A stretch of 64,000 nt of DNA, taken from NCBI GenBank assembly GCA_028023455.1, contig JAQFVV010006708.1, positions 248,001 to 312,000 of the forward strand, read 5' to 3'. A model generated the notes under the pieces. The model was not told the origin of the DNA. It did no database searches and was given only the letters and a program-made list of their open reading frames with translations. A program made the translations under genes and the position numbers. This stretch comes from Epiperipatus broadwayi (lineage: Eukaryota > Onychophora > Udeonychophora > Euonychophora > Peripatidae). Positions 24,231-36,485 of this stretch are shown piece by piece (position 1 is the stretch's first letter; the number at the start of each line of letters is the position of its first letter).

Positions 24231-24491
24231 GCTGCGGTACTATTATAAAGTTTGTTCATTGTTTAGATTATCTCTAAAATAATTCAAAATTATGACGTCA
24301 TTTATGATGTGTTAATATTTCAAATAACATATCTATGATCATGAAGTATTTATCTATCTATTGATACTATTTTTATATATTATACATATTGAATTATTGA
24401 AAGATAGGACATTTATTATTTGCTATTTAATGTAGGTTGCTAAAATAAGTTATGGGAGGAACAACATGCGCTCATTATAACAATTTACTAT
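24231..24491. other. Spacer between LINE A flank and LINE B ORF1 region
   Basis: AT-rich and non-coding; possibly the 5' UTR of LINE B, whose 5' end I could not define. Confidence 0.4.
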
Positions 24492-24785
24492 ATGAAAGAC
24501 AAGAAAGGATTTGTTATAAAATATGTGGAAAAAAATCGTGCTACTTGTTTGAAGAATTGTTGTTTGGATTCTCAGTGTTATATAGAAGAATTAGATAACT
24601 CTGTTTCTAAAATATCTTCACTTAATAATATTGAAAACAAAAAAGAAAAAATGGAGTCAGTATCAGAGTTATCTGTTAGTAATATCAATTTAAGAGAAAT
24701 ATGTGGAATTTGTAAAGTCATTATTACTCATGAATATCAGCAATATATTGAATGTAATAATATTTGTGGTAATATATTTTATTAA
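24492..24785 (+). pseudogene. LINE B ORF1 fragment with Cys-rich (PHD-like) motif
   Basis: 97 residues, Lys/Asn-rich, ending in CGICKVIITHEYQQYIECNN followed by ICGN. The spacing of Cys pairs resembles the first half of a PHD/ZZ-type zinc finger, which some Jockey/CR1 ORF1 proteins carry. The frame then stops at 24783-24785, within the expected finger. Confidence 0.45.
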
Positions 24786-25166
24786 AAATATGTTAACTTA
24801 AAAAAATTGATTTGCAAATTGTTAACTGGAAATGAAATAAATTATTATAAATGTTTAAAATGCTTTACAGTGATTTAATAGAACAGACAAATTTTTAAAT
24901 GTCATCTACTGATTTATCTACTGATATAGACGTACAGCAAAGTGAAAGATAATGAACATTCTGATATAAATTGTTGTGATAATAAAAATGTTTTAAAGGA
25001 AATACTAGCCAAATTAAATGATATTAATAATTCTTTAATGCAAATTAAACCTGAAAATAAGCAGAATTCAGGAGTGGCGTTGTTACACTTTATAGTGATC
25101 AAGTTTCTTTGGTAATGAAGGAATGTCTTGCATCTACAGGAAATAATTGTGAGGTAGTAAAGAAGA

Positions 25167-25418
25167 GTGTTTACAATCAAGATAGGAAAGACAATGATGA
25201 GAAAGACAATGACCTCTTTAACTATGAAAGCTATTAAACCTTCGTATAAAGATATTTTGATTAAAAATAAAGGAAAGGGAAAAGATATTGATAATAAAAA
25301 GTCTATAACAATAAAAAAAGTTGAATCAAATGTTACTAATAATAATGCAAATGAGAAATTAAATAATTCTGAAAGTTTAAATTGTGAAGAATTTATTACT
25401 GTAGATTATAAAAATAAA
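25167..25418 (+). pseudogene. LINE B ORF1 fragment, basic, cut by a retrozyme insertion
   Basis: Lys/Asn-rich piece (KDILIKNKGKGKDIDNKK...) ending in SLNCEEFITVDYKNK, immediately before the family 2 insertion. The sequence after the insertion resumes at the duplicated target site. Probably the nucleic-acid-binding part of ORF1. Confidence 0.45.
25402..25418 (+). repeat. 17-bp target-site duplication, left copy
   Basis: TAGATTATAAAAATAAA, identical to 25587-25603. Confidence 0.92.
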
Positions 25419-25586
25419 CAAAGGCAAAACTCTCTATACAGTAGTGCCACCCTGTGCCAAACAGAGTAATCAATAGATGCCAGAAGGCTTGTGCATAAAA
25501 TCCCTATCTAGTGCCTACTCATCCAATATCCCCAGACTAGTTTCTGACTTGTGGCCATTATCAGTGAGAGATGATCATGTGATGCT
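25419..25586. mobile_element. Family 2 retrozyme-like locus B (168 bp, inside LINE B)
   Basis: Minus-oriented arm from 25419 to about 25569, beginning CAAAGGCAAAACTC and running to the hammerhead, then a short plus-oriented piece (AGATGATCATGTGATGCT) from the other end of the unit. A perfect 17-bp duplication brackets the whole, so both arms arrived together. Insertion post-dates LINE B. Confidence 0.9.
25521..25568 (-). ncRNA. Family 2 hammerhead, partial
   Basis: Core reads CTGATAA rather than CTGATGA; GAAA, GTC and the 3' strand of stem I are intact; the 5' strand stops after CTCA at the strand switch. Expected inactive. Confidence 0.75.
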
Positions 25587-25603
25587 TAGATTATAAAAAT
25601 AAA
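25587..25603 (+). repeat. 17-bp target-site duplication, right copy
   Basis: Identical to 25402-25418. Confidence 0.92.
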
Positions 25604-25985
25604 AAAACATGGTAAGGAGAAAAGAAAAACCAATGATTGATAGTAATTCAGAAAACAAATTGAAAACAGTTAAACCTAGAGTGCATTTTAAAAAATATTT
25701 TCTGACTAGATTTTTCCAATGATTTCAGTAGAGGAGATTAAGTTACTTAGAAACTGCATTAAATATTTCAGTAGTGTGTCACAAAATTTTAACTGTTAAT
25801 TCAAAATATGTTTTATTTGGTTTCTATTCTGTAGTCTTATAGTAGTAAAATAAATGATGAGAATCTGTGCTGAAACATGCAGTTATATTGCCTTTCTTTG
25901 GGAAGTTAAATAAAGATATAACTGTTAATGTGAATGAATTTAATAATAGTGTTATAAATGGTAGTACATCTATAACTCAAAAATA

Positions 25986-26600
25986 ATGAATAAAAGTAAT
26001 ATGCTCAATTGTTATTATCAAAATTCAAGAGGTTTGAGGACAAAACTTCGGGAATTTTATGAAACAGTTTTATTAATAAATTACTATATTATTTTCATTA
26101 CAGAAACATAGCTTATTGAAGATATTTTTGAATGTCAGTTATTTGATAATCACTATAAAGTTTTTAGGTATGATCGAAATATGAATATGGCTGGAAGATG
26201 AGGTAGTTCTTATTGCTGTTAAATCTCATTTCGAGTGCACAGTATTAGATTTGCATGTAGTTGTTGAATGTATTTGGATACCTATAATTTAGGATATGAA
26301 AATTTGATCATTAGTAGTGTTTATTTACAATCAAAAATGAGTATTTTGCAGTTTAATGATTATTTTAATATTGTTGAAGGATCAATTATGATGGTAGGTG
26401 ACTTTAACATTTCTAAGTTTATAAATAATAAACATTACTCATCTTGATTCTAAGTCATTAAGGTTACTATCTGCTGTTAATATGCTGAAGCTTACATAAA
26501 GTAATGATATCTGTAATAATTATGGGATTACACTCGATTTATTTTTTAATAATTTTCCATCTAACTTTAAATGCACTAAGTATAATCAGCCTCTTGTTAA
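25986..26600 (+). pseudogene. LINE B endonuclease remnant
   Basis: Reads CYYQNSRGLRTKLREFYETV then IIFITET followed by a stop, the start of a LINE endonuclease. MMVGDFNIS near 26390 is the central Asp-Phe-Asn block. Several stops and frameshifts. Confidence 0.75.
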
Positions 26601-26622
26601 AGAAGATGTTTTTCATCCATCT

Positions 26623-28097
26623 TTGGATGTTGATTGCATATTTCAATATAGGAATGTAAAAAACTTTTATAATTTTAAAAGGTGTTATTCCAAAGGTAAT
26701 TATTTGGGTTTGTACAAAGCAATACAGCATGATAGTTGGGCATGTGTGTATAAGTACAATAATGGGGAAGATGCTGCTGTTAATTTTCAGAATAGTCTTA
26801 CAAAACATATAAATAAATTTATACCTAGTTTGAAAGTTCGTACTAAATATCCAGTTTGGTTTTCTATGATTCTTATTAAAGGAATTAAGTACAAACTAAA
26901 ATTTTAAATAGATTTTAAAATTACTGGCTCTTTATTTGACTGGTATAACTTTAGAATATATAGGTCGTTTACAAAAATTATTTTAAAAAATGATTTTCAG
27001 GATTATTTAAAGAGAACTGAAAGTAATTTGGTAAGGAATCCAAAATATTTTTGGGGATGTATTAAATTCCTTATACCAAAAAGAAATATCTTACAAAATG
27101 AAAATATAGGAATAGTAGCAAATGATGTCTCATCTTTATTCAATTTAAATGTGGAAGATGGTACTTATAGTAATAGTAATGATAATTTTAGTTATGAGAT
27201 ATTAATTAATGTTAATAATGAAACTTTAAATTTTAATCAGATATCTATAGAGTCAATTCTTTCATCTATTGCACAACTTAAAAATAAAAGAAATGTGGGG
27301 ATAGATAAAATACTATCATTTATTTACAAGGGGCTTTTGTATTGAAGCATTTATTTGATTTATCTCTGAAGTCTAATGCTTATCCTTCTTTATGGAAAGA
27401 AACAAAAGTGGTACCAATACCCAAGGGAGGATCTAAAAGGAAGATTGAGAATTATAGATCTATATCCATACTTTGTATTACAGCTATAATCTTTGATAAA
27501 TGTCTCCTTAAGCATTTATCTAATAATTTTTCCAAATGGTTTCCTAATTATCAGCATGGATTTATACGAGGAAAGTCAATAAATACAAATTTAATTACAA
27601 TAAATGATATAATAGCACACAATTTTGATCAGCAAAAACAATTAGATGTTATATATGTGGATTTAAGTAAAGCCTTTGATAGAGTGAATCATGGGAATTT
27701 GTTATTAAAATTAGCTGCATACGGATTATCTAAAAATTTGATTGAACTTTTTAAATCTTATTTATTGAATAGGCCTCATTATATTTTCTTTAAAAATTAA
27801 TAGTTAGATTGTATTTATCCTATTTGTGGAGTGCCACAAAGTAGTGTATTAAGTCCTTATTTCCTTACAATAATTACTTCAGATTTGTATTGTTTTATAA
27901 ATGGTAAAAATATTCTTTCCTATGCTGATGATATGAAAATATTTAAAACAATTTATAGTTCATCAGATCATTTGGAGTTGCTAAATATGTTAGAATGTCT
28001 AAATAGATGGTGTATTAAAAATGGTATGATTATAAATGCTAGCAAATGTAAAATTGTAACATTTACGAGGAAATCTGGTTACATAATTACACATTAA
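26623..28097 (+). pseudogene. LINE B reverse transcriptase, in four open pieces
   Basis: Pieces at 26623-26907, 27028-27345, 27342-27800 and 27831-28097. The first two are the linker and RT N-terminus (KNKRNVGIDKI). The third has KVVPIPKGG, YRSISILC, YQHGFIRGKS and DVIYVDLSKAFDRVNH, the first catalytic Asp block. The fourth has PQSSVLSPYF and LSYADDMKIF, the YADD catalytic motif. A TAG near 27800-27803 and frameshifts separate them. The catalytic residues are still recognisable; PQSS instead of PQGS is a decay mark. Confidence 0.88.
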
Positions 28098-28765
28098 ATA
28101 ATAAACATATTCCCCGAGATATTAATAATAAGGATTTAGGAATAATTTTCTCTGCTAATGAATCATTTACAGAGCATGTTTCATATAGTGTAGCAAAGGC
28201 ACATAAAGTATTAGATCCTATTTTGAGGATAAATAATAATTTTGATTTAAATACTATATTGATGTTATTTACAATGTTAGTGATTCCAGTATTTCATTAA
28301 GGATCAGTTATATGAAATGCAGATATAATTTCATATATTAATATGATTCAAAGTGTTTAACATAAATTTCGAAAATTAATACTGCTTAAAAAGAAATCGG
28401 GAAATTTAAATAATAAATTGTTTAATCATAGACTTGTTATTGGCATGTTAATATTGCAAAAGATGGTGAAATGGGGAAATAGATATTTCTGAGTTGGAAA
28501 CGAAGATACAATATAAAATCCCCACGCTGAATGGTTTAAATGCTGAACTATTTTATATACTCATTTTCATTCAGACTGTTTGAAAAGATCTACATTGGTT
28601 AGATTGCTAGGTTTTTATAGTATTTTAAAAACATTGATATTTTTAATTTATCAAAGAATAGCTTTAAAAAAGCAATTCAACAGTTATTGAGCTGTAATAG
28701 CAATCAAATGTAAACTTTTTGGTCTTTGTTTTACTGTATGTTTACATGTTAATAAACATTGAATT
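28098..28765 (+). pseudogene. LINE B C-terminal region and 3' UTR
   Basis: Frame fragments reading INNKDLGIIFSANESFTEHV correspond to the post-RT region of Jockey/CR1 elements. Stops follow near 28300. The element ends in AAACATTGA plus (ATT)n. Confidence 0.65.
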
Positions 28766-28777
28766 ATTATTATTGTT

Positions 28778-29464
28778 ATGTAAATAAGCATTTATTTTAT
28801 ATAGGGTATGTTTACAATTGTATTACATTCAAATATCAGCCTTTCAAGCTAATTGTGCATACGCTTTTGCGAGTGTTAATAATAATAAATGAATACTTTC
28901 TCTCCATACAAGATATAGCATTTATGCAGGAATAAAATGAATCCAATTATTCCTACGACCCAAATGCTTATATATGAGCAAATTTGAAGTACTGGCAAGG
29001 AAAGCATGAGGATGGAACAGTCACTTTAAATTACTATATACGATGTCTGAATGAATGATGTTGGTGAAATTGTCTAGAATTTACTAAACGACACTCTAAC
29101 TGAAAATTAATCACATGGAATGTAATACAATTGTAAACATATGCTATATAAAATAAATGCTTATTTACATATGATTAAGTTTCAGTTAGAGTGACATTTA
29201 GTAAATTCTAGACAATTTCACCGACATCATTCATTCAGACATCGTATATAGTAATTTAAAGTGACTGTTCCATCCTCACGCTTTCCTTGCCAGTATTTCA
29301 TATTTGCTCATATATAAGCATTTGAGTTGTAGGAATAAGTGGATTCATTTTATTCCTGCATAAATACTATATCTTGTATTGGAGAGAAAGTATTCATTTA
29401 TTATTATTAACACTCACAAAAGTGTATGCACAATTAGCTTGAAAGGCTGATATTTGAATGTAAT
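28778..29464. mobile_element. Family 3: divergent inverted dimer, retrozyme-like without recognised ribozyme
   Basis: The left arm (28778-about 29107) and right arm (29118-29464) are inverted copies of one unit of about 345-350 bp, circularly permuted relative to each other. The arms carry AATGTAATACAATTGT, a TGTTTACAA-type motif and AGGAATAA...TTATTCCT, which can form a hairpin. Ends are staggered by about 45 nt within the unit, as in families 1 and 2. It sits in the TTA tail of LINE B, with TTATTG-type repeats on the right. No consensus CTGANGA core was found on either strand. Confidence 0.7.
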
Positions 29465-31281
29465 ATTATTGTTATTGTTGTTATTGTTATTGTTGTTATT
29501 ATTATTATCATCAATTTACTTATTAATTAAAGTTATTGTTATTACTAATAATTTTATTGTTTATTATTTCTCATCTGGTGTTCAAGCTGATTACTTATTT
29601 TACATTTAATAATAGTATTAACATGGAAGGGAAGGTAGCGATCAAGAAATATAATTGAAACCACCTAGAGACTTGGTTTTTTTTATGTATGTTGACTTTG
29701 ATCATTACGTGTGACTATTATATATTTGTCAATTAAAAATAAAATTGTTTAGTCACTCCACCATGTACATGGATGCACCTATTGATTTGTTTCCCTAGAC
29801 AAAAATTAATTTTTGAAAATTGTGCTTTCCATTTTATTGTTAATTTTATTATTATCAATTGGGAAAAGGTGGAAACCTTTACAGTATATATACATTAAAT
29901 ATTTCAATAGAATTTCACTTGCTAGTAATTATAATATGCTTACATTGCAAAATATTTTTTATTTATTTGATGTCCAGAAAGGGACAATGTAACAAGATGA
30001 AGTGACTATAATCTTCAAATTAAACACTATTCAACCATAGTCTATAGTAATGGTCAGAATAAAGTTCACATCAAATACATGTCTCAAGGTAAACCACAAT
30101 CATATTTACTGATTATCACCTACCTCATATATACATACTGAACCAGATTCATATCCAATTCAATGATTTTACTGCCAAAATTAAAAACTTAATTTTTGTT
30201 AAATCTTCTCTGATGTTAAATTTTTTTATTATTATTTAAAAAGAGTACGTGTATTAAAACACCTATTCGTTTATATTTAAAATAGATTGTTTTAATGTTT
30301 ATAAAATTGTTTTTAAAATAGTTTTCTTATACCCCCACTTCTTTTTACTTTTTGTTTAAATCAATTTGATTAAAAACAAGCTGGCTAGCTAATTACATTC
30401 CTATTGCTTTTATTTTAATCATTGTAAACTCATTCCAAAAGCAGAGATTTAATTTTATGTAGTTTTCATTTCAATAATCCCTGGTTAGAATTCTTAAATT
30501 AGATTGAGTGGGAGGTTAAGATTTTCCCCTGCCCTGAGGTGTATAAATTCAGCAACAAGACTAGTTTTCATGGGAAATTGAGTGGAGATATAAATAACAC
30601 CAAAAATCTCATGGGTGATTCTATTTTATTCTATCCTAGAGAGATTAAGTCAGCACTCCATCAAAGTGATTCATTCAGCTTCTTAGTTCCAATATTCTTT
30701 CAGATTAACCTCTTCAACATTTGTACCAATAGCAGTTTGGACATTTAATCTTTAAAAGCAAAATTTGCAGTTACTAAAACAATTTTGCTTTCTCCGGGAT
30801 GCCAAAATATACTGCTATACGTTTTATAACCAACAATATGTCATGCTAGTTTAACTCAAAAGATGGACCCATGCCTGCCAACTCTCCTTCAATCCTGCCA
30901 TGAACACCTCAAATAAACAAGACCCCATGGCCTCTATCTTGCCACTATCAAAGGACCTGAAAATGGACTAAAATAAATGGGCACACTCTATGCAACTCTG
31001 CTTTACTGTAAGGTAAAATTTCCTTTTATTCTTTCCATGGTAAATTTCTTTTAATTAAATCTCCCTCTTTATAAGCAATATTTAGCCTCATATTTCATAT
31101 TTGTTGTGTTTTCTTGTATTTTGTAGTGTATCTTGGAATCTTAGTTTTAAGATTCCAAATTTGCTTTCAATTTTCGTTTATTGGGGTGTGCCAAATGACT
31201 TTTTATATTTTTATGCCTAAAACTTTTTATAAATGCTTTGGCAGTCATGTATATTTTAAATGCTTACCTGTAATTATTTTA
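29465..31281. other. Non-coding spacer
   Basis: Mixed TTG/TTA repeats to about 29515, then AT-rich sequence with no convincing ORF or repeat; 30539-30748 is an incidental short frame. Confidence 0.5.
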
Positions 31282-31285
31282 GTAG
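31282..31285 (+). repeat. Target duplication GTAG, left copy
   Basis: GTAG immediately before the outer LTR element; matches 48884-48887, 17.6 kb away. Confidence 0.75.
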
Positions 31286-33090
31286 TATAACAGGGCTGGG
31301 TTCAAACCCTGTTCTAAAGTAGGGTAGTATATGGGCACACAAATATATTTAATCAGAATTGATATTAAATTCGATTATTTTTTTTGCGTGTGTGTGTTTT
31401 AAATGGGGAAATAAAAATAGATTAAAACAGAAGAGGGAGGGGGTTATAGGATTTGTGCTCTTGTATTTTGTTTAGAAGCATGTGTATTTATATTGCTGTA
31501 TGGGTGAATAAGTGCAATAAATTCACTAAAAGAAAAAAAAAATTACATGGCCAAGTTTTATTTTTAAGATGGAAGACAGAGTACAGAATTGTTAAAAAGT
31601 TATGTTAAATGTACAAAAAGAATTAAAAATGTATAGATTGCTATCTTGATGGATAAAAAAATATTTTAATTAAAAATAAATTGTTTCAAGATGAAAGAGG
31701 GAGTACAGAATTGTTAAAAAGATTATGTTAAATGCAAGAAAACAATTAAAAATGTATAGATTGCTATCTTGATAGATAAAAGTTATTTTAATTAGAAGGA
31801 AAATGTTAGGAGTAAAAGACAATGAATGGTCGAACGGGAATTTTCGAGATATTGATTAAAATTCTTAAACATCAAGAAAGAAAAGTTGCTAAAAAGTTTT
31901 TGCAAACCTAAGAATACCACGTGGTTTCGTTTGAAAGAAAAAAGAAAAAGAATAAAAAGAAAGAAAGGAACAATGGTAATTAATTAACGAGTTTTGAGAG
32001 TGGGACTTTGGCAGACATTCTAAAATTATTAATTCTACTAGCAGGATCACACAAATATAAGCTTAAAAATTATATATAACAATCAGCCATGAATAGGCTG
32101 GGATAAGCACCAAAATGGGCCAGGCTCTGCCAGCCATCCTGCGGAGATACTACCAGTGCCGTCTACATAGGAACAAAGCCCCTTCTAAACAATAAGCAGA
32201 ATGACCTTCACCGAAAGACACTGATCTTGCATTGAGGAGTCGATGCAGAGACACTTACTAAAAAGCACATATTCACCACATCACAGTATCAAGCAAACAT
32301 TGCCATTCATCTACACCCTGGGGGGAAAAAGTCAAGGTAATACGAACAATTTCTTAAATGCTATTCATTTCGTAAATAAGAATTTATTTCCAATAAAATA
32401 ATAAAGTGTAAAGGCTAAAAAAAAGAAATCTTTGATATATTGCCAAATGTAGTTTTATGGATAAATAGACTAGATAATGATTTATTTCATTTGTTTTGTA
32501 TTCTATGATTTATCTGTTTTATTATATTTATGTATCTATGCAGTATATGTGTTTGTATGCATTATACTCAAATATTGGAGCACAAGCCAATAAATAATTA
32601 TTATGGAATTTTGTTTTTTTACATTAATGATTATTAAATCTTTGTTTTAAGTATGAATATGTGCATTCAGTGTTGATTTCTTTAAATTTAGATAGTATCA
32701 TAGAGTTAGAGAGTAATGGTAAAAACAAAAAAATAATATATTCAGAGAATCGTTAATGCATCTATGTGCATATTTGTTCCCCTCATGGTTAATAACCACC
32801 CACCCTGAGGTGAGCTAGCCAGAGGTAGGAGCTCTGTCTATTAAAAATTGATATTCGATCTTTCCCAGCATAATTCTTATTTACTTGTAGATAAAATTGG
32901 CACTTGGAGTCAATAATTGACATCCATAAATATGCTGGGTGAGCAATAAGAGTACCGTGCAGAATTACTTATATATATTTGTGTTATAATTTTAAGAAGA
33001 GAGAAAAAAAGAAACTATTATGTTTTAAATATGTAAATACACGTATGTTATATATATGCATGATTCTCATGGATAGGGTATCCCATTACA
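31286..33090 (+). mobile_element. 5' LTR of the outer element (1805 bp)
   Basis: Aligns with 34746-36478 and then 48758-48883. Both copies contain an internal near-duplicate stretch: AGATTGCTATCTTGAT occurs twice about 120 bp apart. The LTRs have many differences, so insertion is old. Confidence 0.88.
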
Positions 33091-33456
33091 ATGGTGATCC
33101 AAAAAAGGAGCTTTTGAAGAGTGGAAAGTAGGGGGAGGACAGAATATAAGTTAAATAGAAGAATTAAATATAAGAGTAGAGTTAGATAACAGTGATAAAA
33201 GAATTAACATAAAGTATTATAATCATCTTGGTGAATTTTAAAGAAAGAGAGATCAGGGAATAGGTTTGGAGTGAGTTAGAAAGGGAAATTAGACAGGTAA
33301 CACAGTACTTCAGGGATGGAGAGCAGGACCGGTGTGTTTGAAGTAGAAATAGTTAATATAAAATCATTGTAATTAGTCGTTATTAGAAACAGTGAGAGAT
33401 ATATAGAAATAAAGTAAATAAAAATAAAGCGAATGTGAACAAGATCACAGAAAAAA

Positions 33457-34489
33457 ATGGATCAGCAGAAGAAAGAAAATGAGGGGGAATTAAACATGAT
33501 AAAAATTATTATGAAAAAATTTGAAAGTAGATTCCAGGATTTTGAGAAAAGGTTGGAGAAGAGATTACAAGAATTAGGACAGAAAATAGAAGGAAAAAAG
33601 AAAAGTGTATGAGGGAAGACAGCGAGAAAAAGCCAATAGAAGAAGAAAGTATAGGTAAAGATGAGAAGTCTAGTGGAAAGAGAGTAGGAGAAAATCAGAG
33701 TGACTGCAAAGAAAAAAGCAGGAAGATAAGATAAAGGCAACAGAAATAAGGGAAACTATCATGAAATACATAATGGTGCAGGCCAACATCAACCAATTTC
33801 TAAAGATTCAGCCATTCTCCATCCAAATGGGAGAAGATCCCATAGATCACTAGCAGAGCCTGAGGAGATACTTTAATATCAACCCGATGGCAATAGAAAG
33901 CAAAATTGCAATTGCATGCAGCAATTTAACCGAAAATGTGTGGATATGGTGGGATTCATTATTGCAACAACCTACAACATTCTAAGAAAAGCAGAAAAAG
34001 GTGAGGGATATTTTTTGGTCAGAGGATTGACAGGAGTTAACCAGGTAGCGGGTTATGTAGGAGAAGTATAGGGAAGGGGGCCAAGAAAGCTATTCTCAAT
34101 TTTTTTATTGACAGGTGGCAAAACTGCGGATGGTAGATGCATGCAACCTAAATGAAAGCAACATTATACGTATTGTAAGACATAACTTGCCGATGAAAGT
34201 GGAGCAAATGATGATAGGAAAAAGAAAAGTGTCAATCAATGAAATGGCTGAGGTACTAAAGACAATAGATATGAGTGTGTATGATTATAATAGGCCGATG
34301 GACCCAGAAAAAGAGCCTCACAGTGCACAAGTTGTGAGATTTGGAGGAGGAAATGAAAGGTCAGATTGGAACCCACCAGATCCCAAAAGAAGGGATAGTA
34401 GCACTCGAACAAAATGGCAGTATGATCATGAAGAGCGGAGATGGCCAAGCAAGCCAAATTATGAACAAAAAAAGGTGAACGAACACTGA
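33457..34489 (+). pseudogene. Outer element gag, broken
   Basis: Starts at ATG 33457 (MDQQKKENEGELNM...), a charged coiled-coil stretch stopped by TGA near 33610. The later gag domain reads through several stops (INQFLKIQPFSIQMGEDP, then WWDSLLQQ). From 34115 an open frame of 124 residues reads VAKLRMVDACNLNESNIIRIV and VEQMMIGKRKVSINEMAEVL, clearly homologous to the C-terminal half of the nested element's gag. That piece begins at a GTG in mid-frame and is not a separate gene. Confidence 0.8.
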
Positions 34490-34745
34490 TTCTGGAAAGT
34501 TTTTTTTTAGTATTATTGCTAGGTGGTGGGTTTAATAATTATTGTATTTATTATGTGGGATGTTATATAAAGTTAAGTAGATGGAAAAGTATAATTTTTT
34601 TGGGGTATGTGTATACAATTTTAATATTTTTTAGTGTGTGTGTTTTCTTTTTGTTTTGCTCGTTACTTTTGAGTTGTTTTATGATTTAGGGATGAGCCAT
34701 TCAAATAATCAAATGGTATTTAAATGCTTTCGAAAATGGGGGTAT

Positions 34746-36442
34746 TATAACAGGGCTGGGTTTAAACCCTGTTCTAAAGTAGGGTAGTATATGGGCATGC
34801 ATATATATTTAATCAGAATTAATATTAAATTTGATTATTTATTTTTTTGCATGTGTGTGTATGTTGTAAATGGGGAAATAAAAATAGATTAAAACAGAAG
34901 AAGGAAAGGGGTTTATAGAGTTTGTGCTCTTGTATTTTGTTTTGAAGCATGTGTATTTATATTGCTGTATGGGTGAATAAGTGTAATAAATTCACTAAAG
35001 GAAGAAAAATTACATGGCCAAGTTTTATTTTCAAGATGGAAGATGGAGTACACAATTGTTAAAAAGTTATGTTAAATGTACAAAAAGAATTAAAAATGTA
35101 TAGATTGCTATCTTGATGGATGAAAAAATATTTTAATTAAAAGAAAATTCTTTCAAGATGAAAGAGGGAGTACAGAATTGTTAAAAAGATATGTTAAATG
35201 CAAGTAAATAATTAAAATTGTATAGATTGCTATCTTGATAGATAAAAGTTATTTTAATTAGAAGGAAAATGTTAGGAGTAAAAGACAATGAACAGTCAAA
35301 CATGGATTTTCGAGGTGTTGATTAAAATTCTTAAACATAAAAAAAAAAGTTGCTAAAAAGTTTTTGCAAACCTAAGAATATCATGTGGTTTCATTTGAAA
35401 GAAAAAAGAGGAAAAATAAAAAGAAAGAAAAAAACAATGGTAATTAATTAATGAGTTTTGAGAGTGGGACTTTGGCAGACATTCTATAATTATTAATTCT
35501 ACTAGCAGGATCGCAGAAATATAAGCTTAAAAGTTATATATAACCATCAGCCATGACTAGGCTGGGATAAGCATCAAAATGGGCTGGGCTCTGCCAGCCA
35601 TCCTGCAGAGATACTACCAATGCCATCTACATAAGAACAAAGCCCTTATAAACCATATGTAGAATGACCTTCACTGAAAGACACTGATCTTGCATTGAGG
35701 ATTCGATGGAGAGACACCAAAAAGCACATATTCACCACATCGCAGTATCAAGCAAACATTACCATTCATCTACACTCTGGGGTAAAAAAATCAAGGTAAT
35801 ACAAACAATTTCTTAAATGCTATTCATCTTGTAAATAAGAATTTATTTCCAATAAAATAATAAAGTGTAAAGACTAAAAGTAAAAAAGAAATCTTTGATA
35901 TACCACCAAACATGGTTCTGTGAAAGAATAGACTAGATAATGACTTATTTCATTTGTTTTGAATTCTATGATTTATCTGTTTTATTATATTTATGTATCT
36001 ATGCAGTATATGTGTTTGCATGCATTATATTCAAATATTGAAGCACAAGCCAATAAATAATTATTATGGGATTTTGTTTTTTTTACATTAATGATTAATA
36101 AATCTTTGTTTTAAGTATGAATGTTTGCATTCAGTGTTGATTTCTTTAAAATTAGATTGTATCATAGAGTTAGAGAGTAGTGGTAAAAACAAAAAAATAG
36201 TATATTCAGAGAATTGTTCATGTGTCTATGTGCACATTTGCTTCCCCCATGTCTTTCCCATGGTTAATAACCACCCACCCTGAGTTGAACTAGCCAGAGG
36301 TAGGAGCTCTGTCTATTAAAAATTGATACTCAATCTCTCCCAGCATAATTCTTATTTACTTGTAGATAGGATTGGCACTTGGAGTCAATAATTGACATTC
36401 ATAAATATGCTGGGTGAGCAATAAGAGTACTATGCAGAATTA

Positions 36443-36478
<36 letters not shown>
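34746..36478 (+). mobile_element. 3' LTR of the outer element, first part
   Basis: Matches the 5' LTR up to a (TA)n run at 36445-36478, where the nested element was inserted; the LTR resumes at 48758. Confidence 0.88.

Positions 36479-36485
<7 letters not shown>

Larger units (their letters stand above)
24492..28765 (+). mobile_element. LINE B: non-LTR retrotransposon (Jockey/CR1-like), inactivated
   Basis: Plus-strand order: ORF1-like pieces, endonuclease remnant, reverse transcriptase in several frames, C-terminal region, then an (ATT)n tail at 28762-28775. ORFs are broken by frameshifts, stops and the family 2 insertion at 25419. YQNSRGLRTKL at the start of the endonuclease and LSYADDMKIF in the RT point to the Jockey/CR1 group. 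The 5' boundary is uncertain. Confidence 0.82.

Noticed and set aside
29035-29110. Hammerhead in family 3
   Set aside because: GAAATTGTC resembles the 3' half, but the 5' core reads CTGAATGA/AATGATG and no stem I strands pair.
31286-31315. tRNA T-arm (GGGTTCAAACCC)
   Set aside because: It is the start of the LTR, palindromic by itself, with no acceptor, D or anticodon arms; repeated at 34746 as LTR.
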